This document shows positions 30,101 to 38,612 of a stretch of 64,000 nt of DNA, piece after piece. Below the pieces are notes generated by a model that did no database searches, was not told where the DNA came from, and worked only from the letters and a program-made list of their open reading frames with translations. The position numbers were made by a program, and so were the translations under genes. Source of the DNA: Geodermatophilus poikilotrophus (lineage in GTDB: Bacteria; Actinomycetota; Actinomycetes; Mycobacteriales; Geodermatophilaceae); the NCBI RefSeq assembly GCF_900111455.1, contig NZ_FOIE01000003.1, positions 1 to 64,000 of the forward strand, in the 5' to 3' direction. Every line of letters begins with the position of its first letter. Positions within the stretch are counted from its first letter, which is position 1.

Positions 30101-31770
30101 CCGCCGCGGCTGTCCTCGCCGCCGACGAGGAAGACGCCGAACAGGCCGCGGTCGGGGATGGTGCCGCCGCTGGTGACCGCCAGCCGCTGGGCGCCGCCGC
30201 GAGCGGTCAGGGTGTCGGTGACCCGGTCCCAGGTCAGCCGCGGCCGCAGCTCGGCGAAGGCGTCGGAGGGGTACCGACCGGCCAGCATGTCGAGCACCGC
30301 GTGCAGCGCGGAGTCCGGCAGCGAGGCGAACGGCGCCGACCGGCGGACCAGCGCGGCGACCTCGTCGACGGTCCGCGGCCGCTCGGAGACGACGGCGACC
30401 ACCTGCTGGGCCAGCACGTCGAGCGGGTTGCGCAGGTAGCGGATCGACTCGATCGCGCCGGCCTTCATCCGTTCGGCGACCAGCGCGCACTGGACCAGGT
30501 CGCCGCGGTACTTCGGGAAGAGCACGCCGCGGCTGACCGCGCCGACCTGGTGGCCGGCGCGACCCACGCGCTGCAGGCCGGAGGCGACCGTGGGTGGGGC
30601 CTCCACCTGGACCACGAGGTCGACCGCGCCCATGTCGATGCCGAGCTCGAGGCTGGAGGTGGCCACCACGGCCGGCAGCCGTCCGGACTTCAACGCCTCC
30701 TCCACGATCGCCCGCTGCTCGCGGGACACCGAGCCGTGGTGCGCGGCGGCGACCGGCTGCACGCCTTCGGGCACCCCGCCGCCGGAGCCGGCCTGCGCCA
30801 TCAAGGCGGCGGCGTTGGTGCCCGGCGGGACCGGCTCCCCGGTCGCCCGCTCGTAGGCCAGCTCGTTGAGCCGGCTGGTCAGCCGCTCGGCCAGCCGCCG
30901 GGAGTTGGCGAAGACGATCGTGCTGCGGTGGGCCTCCACGAGGTCGAGCACCCGCTCCTCGACCGCCGGCCAGATCGACGTCCGCGGCTGGTCGCCGGCG
31001 GCGGAGCCCTCGAGCTCACCGGTGGGCTGGCCCAGGGTGCTCATGTCCTCGACCGGGACGACGACCGAGAGGTCCCACTCCTTCGCCGACCCGGGCGCGA
31101 CCACCTCGACCGGGCGGCCGCCGGCGAGGAAGGCGGCCACCTCCTCGACGGGGCGGACCGTGGCGGACAGGCCGATCCGCTGCGCGGGGCGCTCCAGCAG
31201 CTCGTCGAGCCGGTCGAGGGTGACGGCCAGGTGCGCGCCGCGCTTGGTGTCGGCCACCGCGTGAACCTCGTCGACGATCACCGTCTCGACGCCGCGCAGC
31301 GCCTCCCGGGCGGCGCTGGTGAGCAGCAGGAACAGCGACTCCGGCGTGGTGATCAGGATGTCGGTGGGCCGCCGCGCGAAGGCCCGCCGCTCCTCGGCGG
31401 GAGTGTCCCCGGAGCGGGTGCCGACCTGGATCTCCGGGCGGGGCAGGCCCAGCCGGGCCGCCGCCTGCCCGATGCCGGCCAACGGGGCGCGCAGGTTGCG
31501 CTCGACGTCGACGGCGAGCGCCTTCAGCGGGGACACGTACAGGACCCGGCAGCGGGCCTGCTCGTCGGCCGGCGGCGGGGTGCCGGCCAGCCGGTCGAGC
31601 GACCACAGGAAGGCGGCGAGGGTCTTGCCCGAGCCGGTGGGCGCGACGACGAGCGCGTGGCCGCCGCTGCTGATGGCCCGCCAGGCGCCCTCCTGGGCGG
31701 CGGTGGGCTCGGCGAAGGCGCCGGTGAACCAGGCCCGGGTGGGCTCGGAGAACCGGTCGAGGGCGGGCAC
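27163..31770 (-). CDS. lhr: Lhr-family superfamily-2 DNA helicase
   Basis: A large ATP-dependent 3'-5' helicase (1535 residues; mycobacterial Lhr is about 1500). Walker A is APTGSGKT (43-50), the DEVH box lies in VIVDEVHAVADTK (about 165), and motif VI is GLQRVGRAGHQVGAVSRG. The helicase core ends near residue 500, followed by winged-helix, Lhr-specific and C-terminal domains typical of the long Lhr form. Lhr is linked to DNA repair and is induced by damage in mycobacteria. The GTG at 31770 is the best start near the conserved RFSEPTRAWF; a GTG at 31784 is an alternative. Confidence 0.95.
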   Translation of the reverse strand: MPALDRFSEPTRAWFTGAFAEPTAAQEGAWRAISSGGHALVVAPTGSGKTLAAFLWSLDRLAGTPPPADEQARCRVLYVSPLKALAVDVERNLRAPLAGIGQAAARLGLPRPEIQVGTRSGDTPAEERRAFARRPTDILITTPESLFLLLTSAAREALRGVETVIVDEVHAVADTKRGAHLAVTLDRLDELLERPAQRIGLSATVRPVEEVAAFLAGGRPVEVVAPGSAKEWDLSVVVPVEDMSTLGQPTGELEGSAAGDQPRTSIWPAVEERVLDLVEAHRSTIVFANSRRLAERLTSRLNELAYERATGEPVPPGTNAAALMAQAGSGGGVPEGVQPVAAAHHGSVSREQRAIVEEALKSGRLPAVVATSSLELGIDMGAVDLVVQVEAPPTVASGLQRVGRAGHQVGAVSRGVLFPKYRGDLVQCALVAERMKAGAIESIRYLRNPLDVLAQQVVAVVSERPRTVDEVAALVRRSAPFASLPDSALHAVLDMLAGRYPSDAFAELRPRLTWDRVTDTLTARGGAQRLAVTSGGTIPDRGLFGVFLVGGEDSRGGRRVGELDEEMVYESRVGDVFLLGSSSWRIEEITHDRVLVSPAPGQPGKMPFWHGDAPGRPLELGRALGAFLREVGTATPEAGLERARAAGLDEWGAANLLAYLAEQKQATGHLPDDRTLLVERFRDELGDWRLVVHSPFGAQVNAPWALVLAARLRERYGVDVASMHSDDGIVLRLPDTTGEPPEADLAVLDPDDVEREVTAEVGSSALFASRFRECAARALLLPRRDPRRRTPLWQQRQRAAQLLSVASEFSSFPITLEAAREVLQDVYDVPGLVELMRDVRSRRVRVVDVQTQAASPFAQSLLFGYVGQFLYEGDAPLAERRAQALALDTGLLAELLGRSELRELLDAEALTEVENELQRLPAQRHPRDPDGAADLLRIVGDLTPTEATARGVGQEWLDELVAARRALVVRIAGEERYVAIEDAGRLRDALGTALPVGVPEVFTEPVPDPLGDLVGRYARTHGPFQPGEVAQRLGLGVAVVTATVQRLVGTGRLVTGEFRPGGTGQEWCDADVLRSVRRRSLARLRQEVEPVPVGTLARFTPSWQSVGSRMRGPDGVLAVVEQLAGALVPASALESLVLPARVRDYSPAMLDELTSAGEVLWAGAGGLPGGDGWVSLVPADLAPLLLPEPLELPEAGSTVLDQLAGGQALFFRGLSDLAGSTDDAAFADLVWDLVWSGVLTNDTLAPLRTRLSGGGTHKRQPTPPRARLDRSRYGRTRLGRPAMPTRSGPPTVAGRWSRLPDREPNATKRTTARAEALLERHGVLTRGAVVAEQVSGGFSAVYPVLRAFEENGRARRGYFVETLGAAQFGTPGSVDRLRSFASPDRVPGGAVVLAATDPANVYGAALPWPERPDSASAEPGSDAGAAVDVGEGTGGGRRSTGHRAGRKAGALVVLVDGELVLYVERGGKTLLSWTEDETALKEAATALSGAVAAGALGRMVVQKADGASVHESTPLSAALQAAGFAATPRGLRLRA

Positions 31771-31858
31771 GGCTCCAGTGTCCACAGGGGGACGACACTC
31801 CGCTGACCTGCGAACAGCGGCCAGGGCCCCCGACGTGGTGTGCGGCACACTGACCGCC

Positions 31859-33004
31859 ATGCGCCGATCCCTGTACGAGGCCGAGCACGAGGACTTCCGG
31901 GAGACGGTCCGCGCCTGGGCCGAGAAGAACGTCGCCCCCTTCCACGACCAGTGGGAGCGCGACGGCATCGTGCCCCGCGACGTCTGGACCTCGGCCGGCG
32001 CGCAGGGACTGCTGGGCACCGACATGGACGAGCGGTACGGCGGCGGGGGCGTGCGCGACTTCCGCTACCAGGCGGTGCTCGACGAGGAGCTCATGCGGAT
32101 CGGCGCCACCGGTCTGGGCTTCGGCCTGCACAACGACGTCGCCGGGCCCTACCTGCGCGACCTGGGCACCGAGGAGCAGCACCAGCGCTGGCTGCCGGGG
32201 TTCTGCAGCGGTGAGCTCATCACCGCCATCGCCATGACCGAGCCGGCGGCCGGCAGCGACCTGCAGGGCATCCGGACGACGGCCCGCCGGGACGGTGACG
32301 GGTGGCTGCTCTCCGGCTCCAAGACCTTCATCACCAACGGCATCAACGCCGACCTGGTCATCGTCGTGGCGCGGACCGACCCCGACGCCCCGGGGTCGCG
32401 GGGACTGAGCCTCCTGGTGGTGGAGCGGGGCATGCCCGGTTTCACCCGGGGGCGGAACCTGCCCAAGATCGGCCTCAAGGCGCAGGACACCGCGGAGCTG
32501 TACTTCGACGGCGTGCCGGTGCCGGCCGAGAACCTGCTGGGCACCGAGAACCACGGCTTCGCCCACCTGATGGAGAACCTGCCGCAGGAGCGGCTGTCCA
32601 TCGCGGTCGGCGCGGTGGCCGCGGCCGAGACCGTGCTGGCGCAGACCGTCGAGTACGTCACCGGGCGCACCGCCTTCGGCCGGCCGGTGGGCAGCTTCCA
32701 GAACAGCCGGTTCGTCCTGGCCGAGCTGCAGACCGAGGTCACCATCGCCCGCACCTTCGTCGACGAGTGCGTGCGACAGCTCGACCGCGGCGAGCTCACC
32801 CCGGTCGACGCGGCGATGGCCAAGTACTGGACCACCGAGCTGCAGAACAAGGTGGCCGACCGCTGCCTGCAGCTGCACGGCGGCTACGGCTACATGGACG
32901 AGTACCCGGTGTCCAAGGCCTGGCGCGACGCCCGCATCCAGCCGATCTACGGCGGCACCAACGAGATCATGCGCGAGATCGTCGGCCGTGCCATGGGCCT
33001 CTAG
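31859..33004 (+). CDS. acyl-CoA dehydrogenase
   Basis: A flavin-dependent acyl-CoA dehydrogenase (381 residues) that introduces a trans-2,3 double bond into acyl-CoA thioesters. Signature motifs are AMTEPAAGSDL in the FAD/substrate region, GSKTFITNG, QLHGGYGYMDEYPVSKAWRD and the C-terminal YGGTNEIMREIVGR with the likely catalytic Glu. Chain-length preference cannot be read. The ATG at 31859 is divergent from lhr by 88 bp and CACACT ends 7 nt before it, a possible leaderless -10. The MFS gene begins 12 bp after its stop, so the two may be cotranscribed. Confidence 0.93.
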   Translation: MRRSLYEAEHEDFRETVRAWAEKNVAPFHDQWERDGIVPRDVWTSAGAQGLLGTDMDERYGGGGVRDFRYQAVLDEELMRIGATGLGFGLHNDVAGPYLRDLGTEEQHQRWLPGFCSGELITAIAMTEPAAGSDLQGIRTTARRDGDGWLLSGSKTFITNGINADLVIVVARTDPDAPGSRGLSLLVVERGMPGFTRGRNLPKIGLKAQDTAELYFDGVPVPAENLLGTENHGFAHLMENLPQERLSIAVGAVAAAETVLAQTVEYVTGRTAFGRPVGSFQNSRFVLAELQTEVTIARTFVDECVRQLDRGELTPVDAAMAKYWTTELQNKVADRCLQLHGGYGYMDEYPVSKAWRDARIQPIYGGTNEIMREIVGRAMGL

Positions 33005-33016
33005 CAGGGGTCTGAC

Positions 33017-34285
33017 GTGACTGCCCAGACCCGGTCCGCCGATCCGGCGCTCGTCCAGCGCCGGACTCTCGGCGTGCTCAGCGGGGGAGTCGCCCTGAGC
33101 GGGCTGGGCATCACGGTCGGCATCACCGTCGGTGGCCTCCTCGCACGCGACGTGGCCGGCACCGAGACCGCGGCCGGTCTCGGCCAGACGGCCGGCGTGC
33201 TCGGGGCCGCGGTCCTCGCCGTGCCGCTGGCCCGCGTCAGCGACCGCGCCGGCCGGCGGGCCGGGCTGGCCGCCGGGTACGGGGTCGCCGTCCTGGGTGC
33301 CCTGCTGACCGTCGTCGCCGCGGTCGTCTCGTCGCTGCCGCTGCTCCTCGTCGGCCTGTTCGCCTTCGGCGCCGCCACCACGTGCGGGCTGCAGGCGCGC
33401 TACGCCGCGGCCGACCTCGCCGTACCCGAGCAGCGCGGGCGGGCGCTGTCCCTGGTGGTGTGGGCGACCACGGTCGGCTCGGTGCTCGGCCCCAACCTCG
33501 CCGGCCCCGGTGAGGCGCTCGGCGAGGCCCTGGGACTGCCGCCGCTCACCGGGCCCTTCGCCATCTCCGTCGCCGTCTTCGCACTCGTCGCCCTTGGCCT
33601 GCTCGCCATGCTGCGACCCGACCCGCTGCTGCTGGCCCGCCGGCTGCGGGGTGCAGGGGCGGACGTCGGACGGCCACGACGGGCCACCACGCACGCCGTC
33701 CGCGCCGTGTGGGCCGACCCCCGCGGCCGGCTCGGGATCACCGCGGTGGTGGTCTCCCACGCGGTGATGGTCGGCGTGATGGTCATGGCGCCGGTGCACA
33801 TGAGCCACGCCGGCGGGACGACGCTGCGCGTCATCGGTCTGGTCATCAGCGTGCACGTCGCCGGCATGTACCTGTTCTCCCCGCTGGTCGGACTGCTGGC
33901 CGACCGGGCCGGCCGCCGGACCGCGGTCGCCGTGGGCGCGGCCCTGCTGCTGGCCGCGGCGGCGCTGGCCGGGACGGCGGCACCCGGAGCGGCTCTGCAG
34001 CTCGGCGCCGGGCTGCTCCTGCTCGGGCTCGGCTGGTCCTGCGGGCTCATCGCCGGGTCCACGCTCGTCACCGAGTCGGTCACCGACGAGCAGCGGCCGG
34101 CCGCGCAGGGCGGCACCGACCTGCTCATGGGGCTGGGTGCGGCGGTCGCCGGTGTCGCCGGGGGCCCGCTGCTCGCCGCGGGCGGCTACGGGCTGGTGGC
34201 GACGGTCTCGGCCGCGCTCGTGGTCCCGCTGCTCGTGGTGTGGGCACGGACCGGCGGAGCAGGAGTGGCTCAGCGGCCCCGGTAG
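33017..34285 (+). CDS. major facilitator superfamily transporter
   Basis: A 422-residue MFS protein with about twelve predicted membrane helices. The loop 2-3 motif is visible as RVSDRAGRRAGLAAGYG and its repeat in the second half as LLADRAGRRTAVAVGAAL. The substrate is unknown; loss of the first-helix charged motifs leaves drug efflux and metabolite export both possible. The GTG start lies 12 bp after the acyl-CoA dehydrogenase stop. The 3' end overlaps the small minus-strand gene by 16 bp. Confidence 0.9.
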   Translation: MTAQTRSADPALVQRRTLGVLSGGVALSGLGITVGITVGGLLARDVAGTETAAGLGQTAGVLGAAVLAVPLARVSDRAGRRAGLAAGYGVAVLGALLTVVAAVVSSLPLLLVGLFAFGAATTCGLQARYAAADLAVPEQRGRALSLVVWATTVGSVLGPNLAGPGEALGEALGLPPLTGPFAISVAVFALVALGLLAMLRPDPLLLARRLRGAGADVGRPRRATTHAVRAVWADPRGRLGITAVVVSHAVMVGVMVMAPVHMSHAGGTTLRVIGLVISVHVAGMYLFSPLVGLLADRAGRRTAVAVGAALLLAAAALAGTAAPGAALQLGAGLLLLGLGWSCGLIAGSTLVTESVTDEQRPAAQGGTDLLMGLGAAVAGVAGGPLLAAGGYGLVATVSAALVVPLLVVWARTGGAGVAQRPR

Positions 34286-34377
34286 TTGCGCCAGAGCAGG
34301 ACCAGCGAGGCCAGGAGCGCCAGGGCGATGCCGACCTCGAGGAGGAGGTCCAGGGTGGCCGAGCCGGTGCCGATCAC
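34270..34377 (-). CDS. 35-residue single-helix membrane peptide
   Basis: A very short gene encoding VIGTGSATLDLLLEV followed by GIALALLASLVLLWRNYRGR: one membrane helix with a basic tail. Support comes from a TACGCT hexamer ending 6 nt before the GTG, the same leaderless arrangement as neighbouring genes, and from divergence with DUF3046, which has its own mirror-image element. Its end overlaps the MFS gene by 16 bp. Function unknown; annotation pipelines would usually miss it. Confidence 0.5.
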   Translation of the reverse strand: MIGTGSATLDLLLEVGIALALLASLVLLWRNYRGR

Positions 34378-34383
34378 CCGTCC

Positions 34384-34389
34384 AGCGTA
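34384..34389 (-). promoter_or_regulatory. -10 element TACGCT before the 35-residue gene
   Basis: On the minus strand TACGCT ends 6 nt before the GTG at 34377. It forms a divergent pair with the TAGCGT element at 34429. Confidence 0.5.
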
Positions 34390-34428
34390 GGAGCCCGGGG
34401 AGCGCAGCAGACCCGGCCGCGTGCGCGC

Positions 34429-34434
34429 TAGCGT
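34429..34434 (+). promoter_or_regulatory. -10 element TAGCGT before the DUF3046 gene
   Basis: TAGCGT ends 7 nt before the GTG at 34442, predicting a leaderless DUF3046 mRNA. Confidence 0.55.
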
Positions 34435-34441
34435 CGGGGTC

Positions 34442-34636
34442 GTGCGACTGCAGGATTTCTGGTCCCGGCTCCGCGAGCAGTTCGGCCCCATGCGCGCGGA
34501 GAGCGTGGCCCGCGACCACGTGTTCAGCTCGCTGGGCGGGCGCAGCGCCGTCGAGGCCATCGACGCCGGCCTGCCGGTGCGGCGCGTGTGGCTGGCGATC
34601 TGCGAGGAGTTCGACGTGCCGCGCAGGGAGCGCTGA
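34442..34636 (+). CDS. DUF3046 family protein
   Basis: A 64-residue actinobacterial DUF3046 protein. It matches the family in length and pattern: LQDFWSRLREQFG, then SVARDHVFSSLGGRSAVEAI, then RRVWLAICEEFDVPRRER at the end. Function unknown. It regularly lies directly upstream of recA in actinobacteria, as here, and may share in recA regulation. The GTG at 34442 is supported by TAGCGT 7 nt upstream. Confidence 0.88.
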   Translation: MRLQDFWSRLREQFGPMRAESVARDHVFSSLGGRSAVEAIDAGLPVRRVWLAICEEFDVPRRER

Positions 34637-34665
34637 GTCGCAGGACCGGCGTGTCACGCTGGCAG

Positions 34666-34681
34666 TCGAACAGACGTTCGG
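34666..34681. promoter_or_regulatory. SOS box (LexA site) upstream of recA
   Basis: TCGAACAGACGTTCGG matches the actinobacterial SOS box TCGAAC-N4-GTTCGA at every position but the last. It lies 140 nt before recA. A TAGATT hexamer (34684-34689) overlaps its downstream edge and could be the -10 that LexA blocks. Confidence 0.85.
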
Positions 34682-34745
34682 ACTAGATTGGTGCCGCAGT
34701 CCACAGGCCGGGCGTTCCTCCACAGGTCGACCGGATCCCCCGGAA

Positions 34746-34768
34746 GTGTCAGACCTCCGCTCTAGCGT
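34746..34768 (+). promoter_or_regulatory. PafBC-type (RecA-independent) damage promoter before recA
   Basis: GTGTCAGAC, exactly 8 nt, then TAGCGT matches the known mycobacterial RecA-NDp/PafBC motif tTGTCRgtg-N8-TAnnnT in core and spacing. It lies 53 nt before the recA ATG and downstream of the SOS box, giving recA two damage inputs as in M. tuberculosis. Confidence 0.65.
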
Positions 34769-34821
34769 CGACACCGACCCGCTCGAACACACGGCATCGC
34801 GACTTCCCGAAGGTGAGCACC

Positions 34822-35856
34822 ATGGCAACGCTCGACCGCGACAAGGCCCTCGACATGGCCCTCGCCCAGATCGACAAGCAGTTCGGCAAGGGCTCGGTCA
34901 TGCGGCTGGGCGACAACGCCGCACAGGCGATCAAGGTCATCCCGACCGGCTCGATCGCCCTCGACATCGCCCTCGGCATCGGTGGCCTGCCGCGCGGCCG
35001 CGTCATCGAGGTGTACGGCCCCGAGGCCTCCGGGAAGACCACGGTCGCCCTGCACGCGGTGGCCAACGCGCAGGCCGCCGGCGGTATCGCGGCGTTCATC
35101 GACGCCGAGCACGCGCTCGACCCCGAGTACGCCCGGGCCATCGGCGTCGACACCGACGCGCTGCTGGTCAGCCAGCCCGACACCGGTGAGCAGGCGCTGG
35201 AGATCGCCGACATGCTCATCCGCTCCGGCGCGCTCGACGTCATCGTCATCGACTCGGTCGCCGCGCTCGTGCCCCGCGCCGAGATCGAGGGCGAGATGGG
35301 TGACAGCCACGTCGGTCTGCAGGCCCGGCTGATGAGCCAGGCGCTCCGGAAGATCACCGGTGCGCTGAACAACTCCGGCACCACCGCGATCTTCATCAAC
35401 CAGCTGCGCGAGAAGGTCGGCGTCGTCTACGGCTCGCCCGAGGTCACCACCGGTGGCCGCGCGCTGAAGTTCTACTCGTCGGTCCGGCTCGACGTCCGCC
35501 GCATCGAGACCCTCAAGCAGGGCACCGAGGCGGTCGGCAGCCGGGTCCGCGTGAAGGTCGTCAAGAACAAGGTGGCCGCGCCGTTCAAGCAGGCCGAGCT
35601 CGACCTGCTGTGGGGTACCGGGTTCAGCCGTGAGGGCGGTCTGATCGACGCCGGCGTCGAGCAGGGCTTTATCCGCAAGTCCGGCGCCTGGTACACGTAC
35701 GAGGGCGACCAGCTCGGCCAGGGCAAGGAGAACGTCCGCACCTTCCTGCGCGACAACCCCGACCTCGCCGACGAGATCGAGAAGAAGGTCAAGGAGAAGC
35801 TGGGCATCGGCGCGAAGGTCGATGAGCCGGCCGTGGCCGACCAGCCCGACTTCTGA
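34822..35856 (+). CDS. recA: recombinase RecA
   Basis: RecA (344 residues) forms filaments on single-stranded DNA, drives strand exchange and triggers LexA self-cleavage. Walker A is GPEASGKTT (66-74); MAW-type segments [12 protein letters not shown] and loop L2 around [17 protein letters not shown] are intact. There is no intein. The ATG at 34822 has GAAGG 9 nt upstream; the in-frame GTG at 34813 lies inside that ribosome site. Promoter evidence shows both an SOS box and a PafBC-type element. recX follows after 2 bp. Confidence 0.97.
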   Translation: MATLDRDKALDMALAQIDKQFGKGSVMRLGDNAAQAIKVIPTGSIALDIALGIGGLPRGRVIEVYGPEASGKTTVALHAVANAQAAGGIAAFIDAEHALDPEYARAIGVDTDALLVSQPDTGEQALEIADMLIRSGALDVIVIDSVAALVPRAEIEGEMGDSHVGLQARLMSQALRKITGALNNSGTTAIFINQLREKVGVVYGSPEVTTGGRALKFYSSVRLDVRRIETLKQGTEAVGSRVRVKVVKNKVAAPFKQAELDLLWGTGFSREGGLIDAGVEQGFIRKSGAWYTYEGDQLGQGKENVRTFLRDNPDLADEIEKKVKEKLGIGAKVDEPAVADQPDF

Positions 35857-35858
35857 CG

Positions 35859-36527
35859 GTGGGCGGCTGGCCCGAGGCGCGGGAGCGCTCGGCTCGCGCC
35901 CAGCGACGCGGGCGGCGCTCCGGTTCGTCCCCTGACCCGGACGGTCCGGACGCCGCCCTGCCGGCGGGCGACCCGCAACCCGAAGACGACCCGGGCGACC
36001 CCGAGCAGGTCGCCCGGTCGATCTGCCTGCGGGCGTTGACCGGCGCTCCCAAGACCCGTCAGCAGCTGGCCGACCTGCTCGCCAAGCGCGGCATCCCCGA
36101 TGACGTCGCCGAACTGGTCCTGGACCGGTTCGGCGAGGTCGGACTCATCGACGACGCCGCCTTCGCCCGGGCCTGGGTGACCTCGCGCCAGACCGGGCGA
36201 GGCTTGGCGCGGCGTGCGCTCAAGGCCGAGTTGCGCGCCAAGGGCGTCGACGGCGAGGTCGCCGAGGAGGCGGTCGCCCTCGTCGACGACCAGGACGAGT
36301 GGGATGCGGCCCGTCGCCTGGTGCAGCGTCGGCTGCCCGGGCTGCGGCGGGTCGACCGCGTCACCGCCGAGCGCCGGCTGGTGGGCATGCTGGCCCGCAA
36401 GGGCTACGGCTCCGGGCTGGCCGCCTGGGTGGTCCGTGAGGCACTCGACGAGGAGCGGTCCGGACATGCGGAGGAGTCGGAGCCGGGGCCGCACCACGGG
36501 CAGGGCCTGGACGCCTGGCTGCCGTGA
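35859..36527 (+). CDS. recX: regulatory protein RecX
   Basis: RecX (222 residues) binds RecA filaments and limits their activity. The first 50 residues are disordered and charged, followed by the three-helix RecX repeats: ICLRALTGAPKTRQQLADLL, GLIDDAAFARAWVTSRQTGRG and RLVGMLARKGYGSGLAAWVV. It lies 2 bp after recA, the usual operon, so it is induced with recA. The 224-nt gap to ctaD, which is convergent, holds GC-rich short hairpins (for example AGGGGC/GCCCCT near 36643) and one repeat copy belonging to ctaD. Confidence 0.93.
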   Translation: MGGWPEARERSARAQRRGRRSGSSPDPDGPDAALPAGDPQPEDDPGDPEQVARSICLRALTGAPKTRQQLADLLAKRGIPDDVAELVLDRFGEVGLIDDAAFARAWVTSRQTGRGLARRALKAELRAKGVDGEVAEEAVALVDDQDEWDAARRLVQRRLPGLRRVDRVTAERRLVGMLARKGYGSGLAAWVVREALDEERSGHAEESEPGPHHGQGLDAWLP

Positions 36528-36670
36528 CCGGCCGGCCCCTTCCCCGCCGGGGCCGACGAGGCGTCGCGGACGGCCCTCCGGGGCCGGCCCTCGCCTGGCG
36601 TGTCCTCAGCTCCCGAAGGGCCGGGGTTGCCAGCACGACGGTGAAGGGGCGGCCCCTCCAGGGCCCGGCC

Positions 36671-36722
36671 GGCCCCGTCCCGAGTTCCGTCCCGAGCCTG
36701 TGAAGGGTGCGAGGACGGGTTC
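36671..36722 (-). repeat. hairpin repeat, copy 6 (after ctaD)
   Basis: A family copy in minus orientation about 30 nt after the ctaD stop: ACCCGTCC pairs with GGACGGGG-type sequence around CACCCTTCACAGGCTCGGGACGG. Compared with the DUF349 copy the apical part is nearly identical. Confidence 0.6.
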
Positions 36723-36751
36723 GTTCTACGAGTGCTGGCAGGAGACCTGTC

Positions 36752-38512
36752 TCAGGTCGGGTCGGGGTCCCTGCTGCCCTGCCGCTGACCTCCGCTGAGG
36801 CCGACCTCGCTGACGCCGGCGTAGGGCTCGTGCCGCTTGCCGACGTGCTTCTCCTGCTCCAGCCGCTCGATCAGGTGCGGGTAGTGCGCCTCGAAGGCCG
36901 GCCGCTCGGAGCGGATCTTCGGGATCTCGGTGAAGTTGTGCCGCGGCGGCGGGGACGACGTCGCCCACTCCAGCGAGTTGCCGTGACCCCAGGGGTCGTC
37001 CCGCACCGCCAGTGGCCCGTGGCGCCAAGACCGGATCACGTTGAAGAGGAAGGGGATGATGGAGGCGCCGAGGATGAACGAGAAGATCGTCGACACCGTG
37101 TTCAGCATGGTGAAGCCGTCGCTGGCCAGGTAGTTGGCGTAGCGACGCGGCATGCCCTCACCGCCGAGCCAGTGCTGCACCAGGAACGTGCCGTGGAACC
37201 CGATGAAGGTCATCCAGAACTGGAGCTTGCCGAGACGCTCGTCGAGCATCCGGCCGCACATCTTGGGGAACCAGAAGTAGACGCCGGCGTAGGCGGCGAA
37301 CACCACGGTCCCGAAGACCACGTAGTGGAAGTGCGCCACGACGAAGTAGCTGTCGTTGACGTGCCAGTCCAGCGGCGGCGAGGCCAGCAGCACGCCGGTC
37401 AGACCACCGAGCAGGAAGGTGACCATGAAGCCGATCGCGAACAGCATCGGCGTCTCGAAGGTCAGCTGACCCCGCCACATGCTGCCGATCCAGTTGAAGA
37501 ACTTGATCCCGGTCGGCACGGCGATCAGGTAGGTCAGGAACGCGAAGAACGGCAGCAGCACCGCGCCGGTGGCGTACATGTGGTGCGCCCACACCGTCAC
37601 CGACAGGGCGCCGATGGCGATGGTCGCGAAGACCATGCCCTTGTAGCCGAACAGCGGCTTGCGGCTGAACACCGGGATGATCTCGGTGACGATGCCGAAG
37701 AACGGCAGCGCGATGATGTAGACCTCGGGGTGCCCGAAGAACCAGAACAGGTGCTGCCACAGCATCGACCCCCCGTTCTCCTCCGAGTACACCAACGCGC
37801 CGATCTGCCGGTCCGCCAGGAGGGCGAACAGCGCCGCGGTGAGGATCGGGAACGCGAAGAGCACCAGCAGGCTGGTCACCAGGGTGTTCCAGCAGAAGAT
37901 CGGCATCCGGAACAGCGTCATGCCCGGCGCCCGCAGGCAGACCATGGTGGTCGCGAAGTTGACCGCACCGAGGATCGTGCCCAGGCCGGACACCGCCAGG
38001 CCGGCGATCCACAGGTCCGGGCCGGCGCCGGGACTGTGCGCGACGTCGGACAGCGGGGTGTAGGCGTACCAGCCGAAGTCGGCGGCACCGCCCGGGGTGA
38101 GGAAGCCCGACACCGCGAGGGTGCTGCCGAAGAGGAACAGCCAGTACGAGAACGAGTTCAGCCGCGGGAACGCGACGTCGGGCGCGCCGATCTGCAGCGG
38201 CATGATCAGGTTGCCGAACGCGAAGAACAGCGGCGTCGCGAAGAACAGCAGCATGATCGTGCCGTGCATGGTGACCAGCTGGTTGTACTGCTCCGGCGAG
38301 AGGAACTGCAGGGCCGGCCGGGCCAGCTCCCCACGCATGAGCATCGCCATCAGGCCGCCGATGATGAACCACACGAACGACGTGACCAGGTACATCAGAC
38401 CGATGGTCTTGTGGTCGGTGGTCCGCAGGAAGTTCGACAGCCGCGAGCCCTTCTCCGGTGCAGGAGCGGTGCTCGATCGCGTGATGATGGGGTGCGGGGC
38501 CAGAGCGGTCAT
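36752..38512 (-). CDS. ctaD: cytochrome c oxidase subunit I
   Basis: The catalytic subunit (586 residues) of an aa3-type oxidase, reducing oxygen and pumping protons. Twelve membrane helices are predicted. Heme and copper ligands are visible: the CuB His-Tyr pair in FFGHPEVYI, the two histidines of WAHHMY and the heme ligands in [10 protein letters not shown], plus [10 protein letters not shown] for the low-spin heme. The last 60 residues are polar. The ATG at 38512 (MTALAPHP) is preferred over the upstream open frame. No other oxidase subunit is in the window, so this is a solitary copy placed between recX and the glu operon. Confidence 0.95.
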   Translation of the reverse strand: MTALAPHPIITRSSTAPAPEKGSRLSNFLRTTDHKTIGLMYLVTSFVWFIIGGLMAMLMRGELARPALQFLSPEQYNQLVTMHGTIMLLFFATPLFFAFGNLIMPLQIGAPDVAFPRLNSFSYWLFLFGSTLAVSGFLTPGGAADFGWYAYTPLSDVAHSPGAGPDLWIAGLAVSGLGTILGAVNFATTMVCLRAPGMTLFRMPIFCWNTLVTSLLVLFAFPILTAALFALLADRQIGALVYSEENGGSMLWQHLFWFFGHPEVYIIALPFFGIVTEIIPVFSRKPLFGYKGMVFATIAIGALSVTVWAHHMYATGAVLLPFFAFLTYLIAVPTGIKFFNWIGSMWRGQLTFETPMLFAIGFMVTFLLGGLTGVLLASPPLDWHVNDSYFVVAHFHYVVFGTVVFAAYAGVYFWFPKMCGRMLDERLGKLQFWMTFIGFHGTFLVQHWLGGEGMPRRYANYLASDGFTMLNTVSTIFSFILGASIIPFLFNVIRSWRHGPLAVRDDPWGHGNSLEWATSSPPPRHNFTEIPKIRSERPAFEAHYPHLIERLEQEKHVGKRHEPYAGVSEVGLSGGQRQGSRDPDPT

Positions 38513-38612
38513 GCGGCGACTCCCAGGGGCGACCGCGCTCCTCCGGCTCGGAGCTGGAACCCATGGTGACCCCACAACGCAGGTCAGGGAAGCGGGAACA
38601 CCCCCGAGCCGC

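Noticed and set aside
34782-34797. A second SOS box nearer recA (CTCGAACACACGGCAT)
   Set aside because: Only the left half TCGAAC fits; the right half lacks GTTC.
31016-34828. A 1270-codon minus-strand open frame across lhr, acyl-CoA dehydrogenase and MFS genes
   Set aside because: It is antisense or out of frame to three well-supported genes and has no domain-like sequence.
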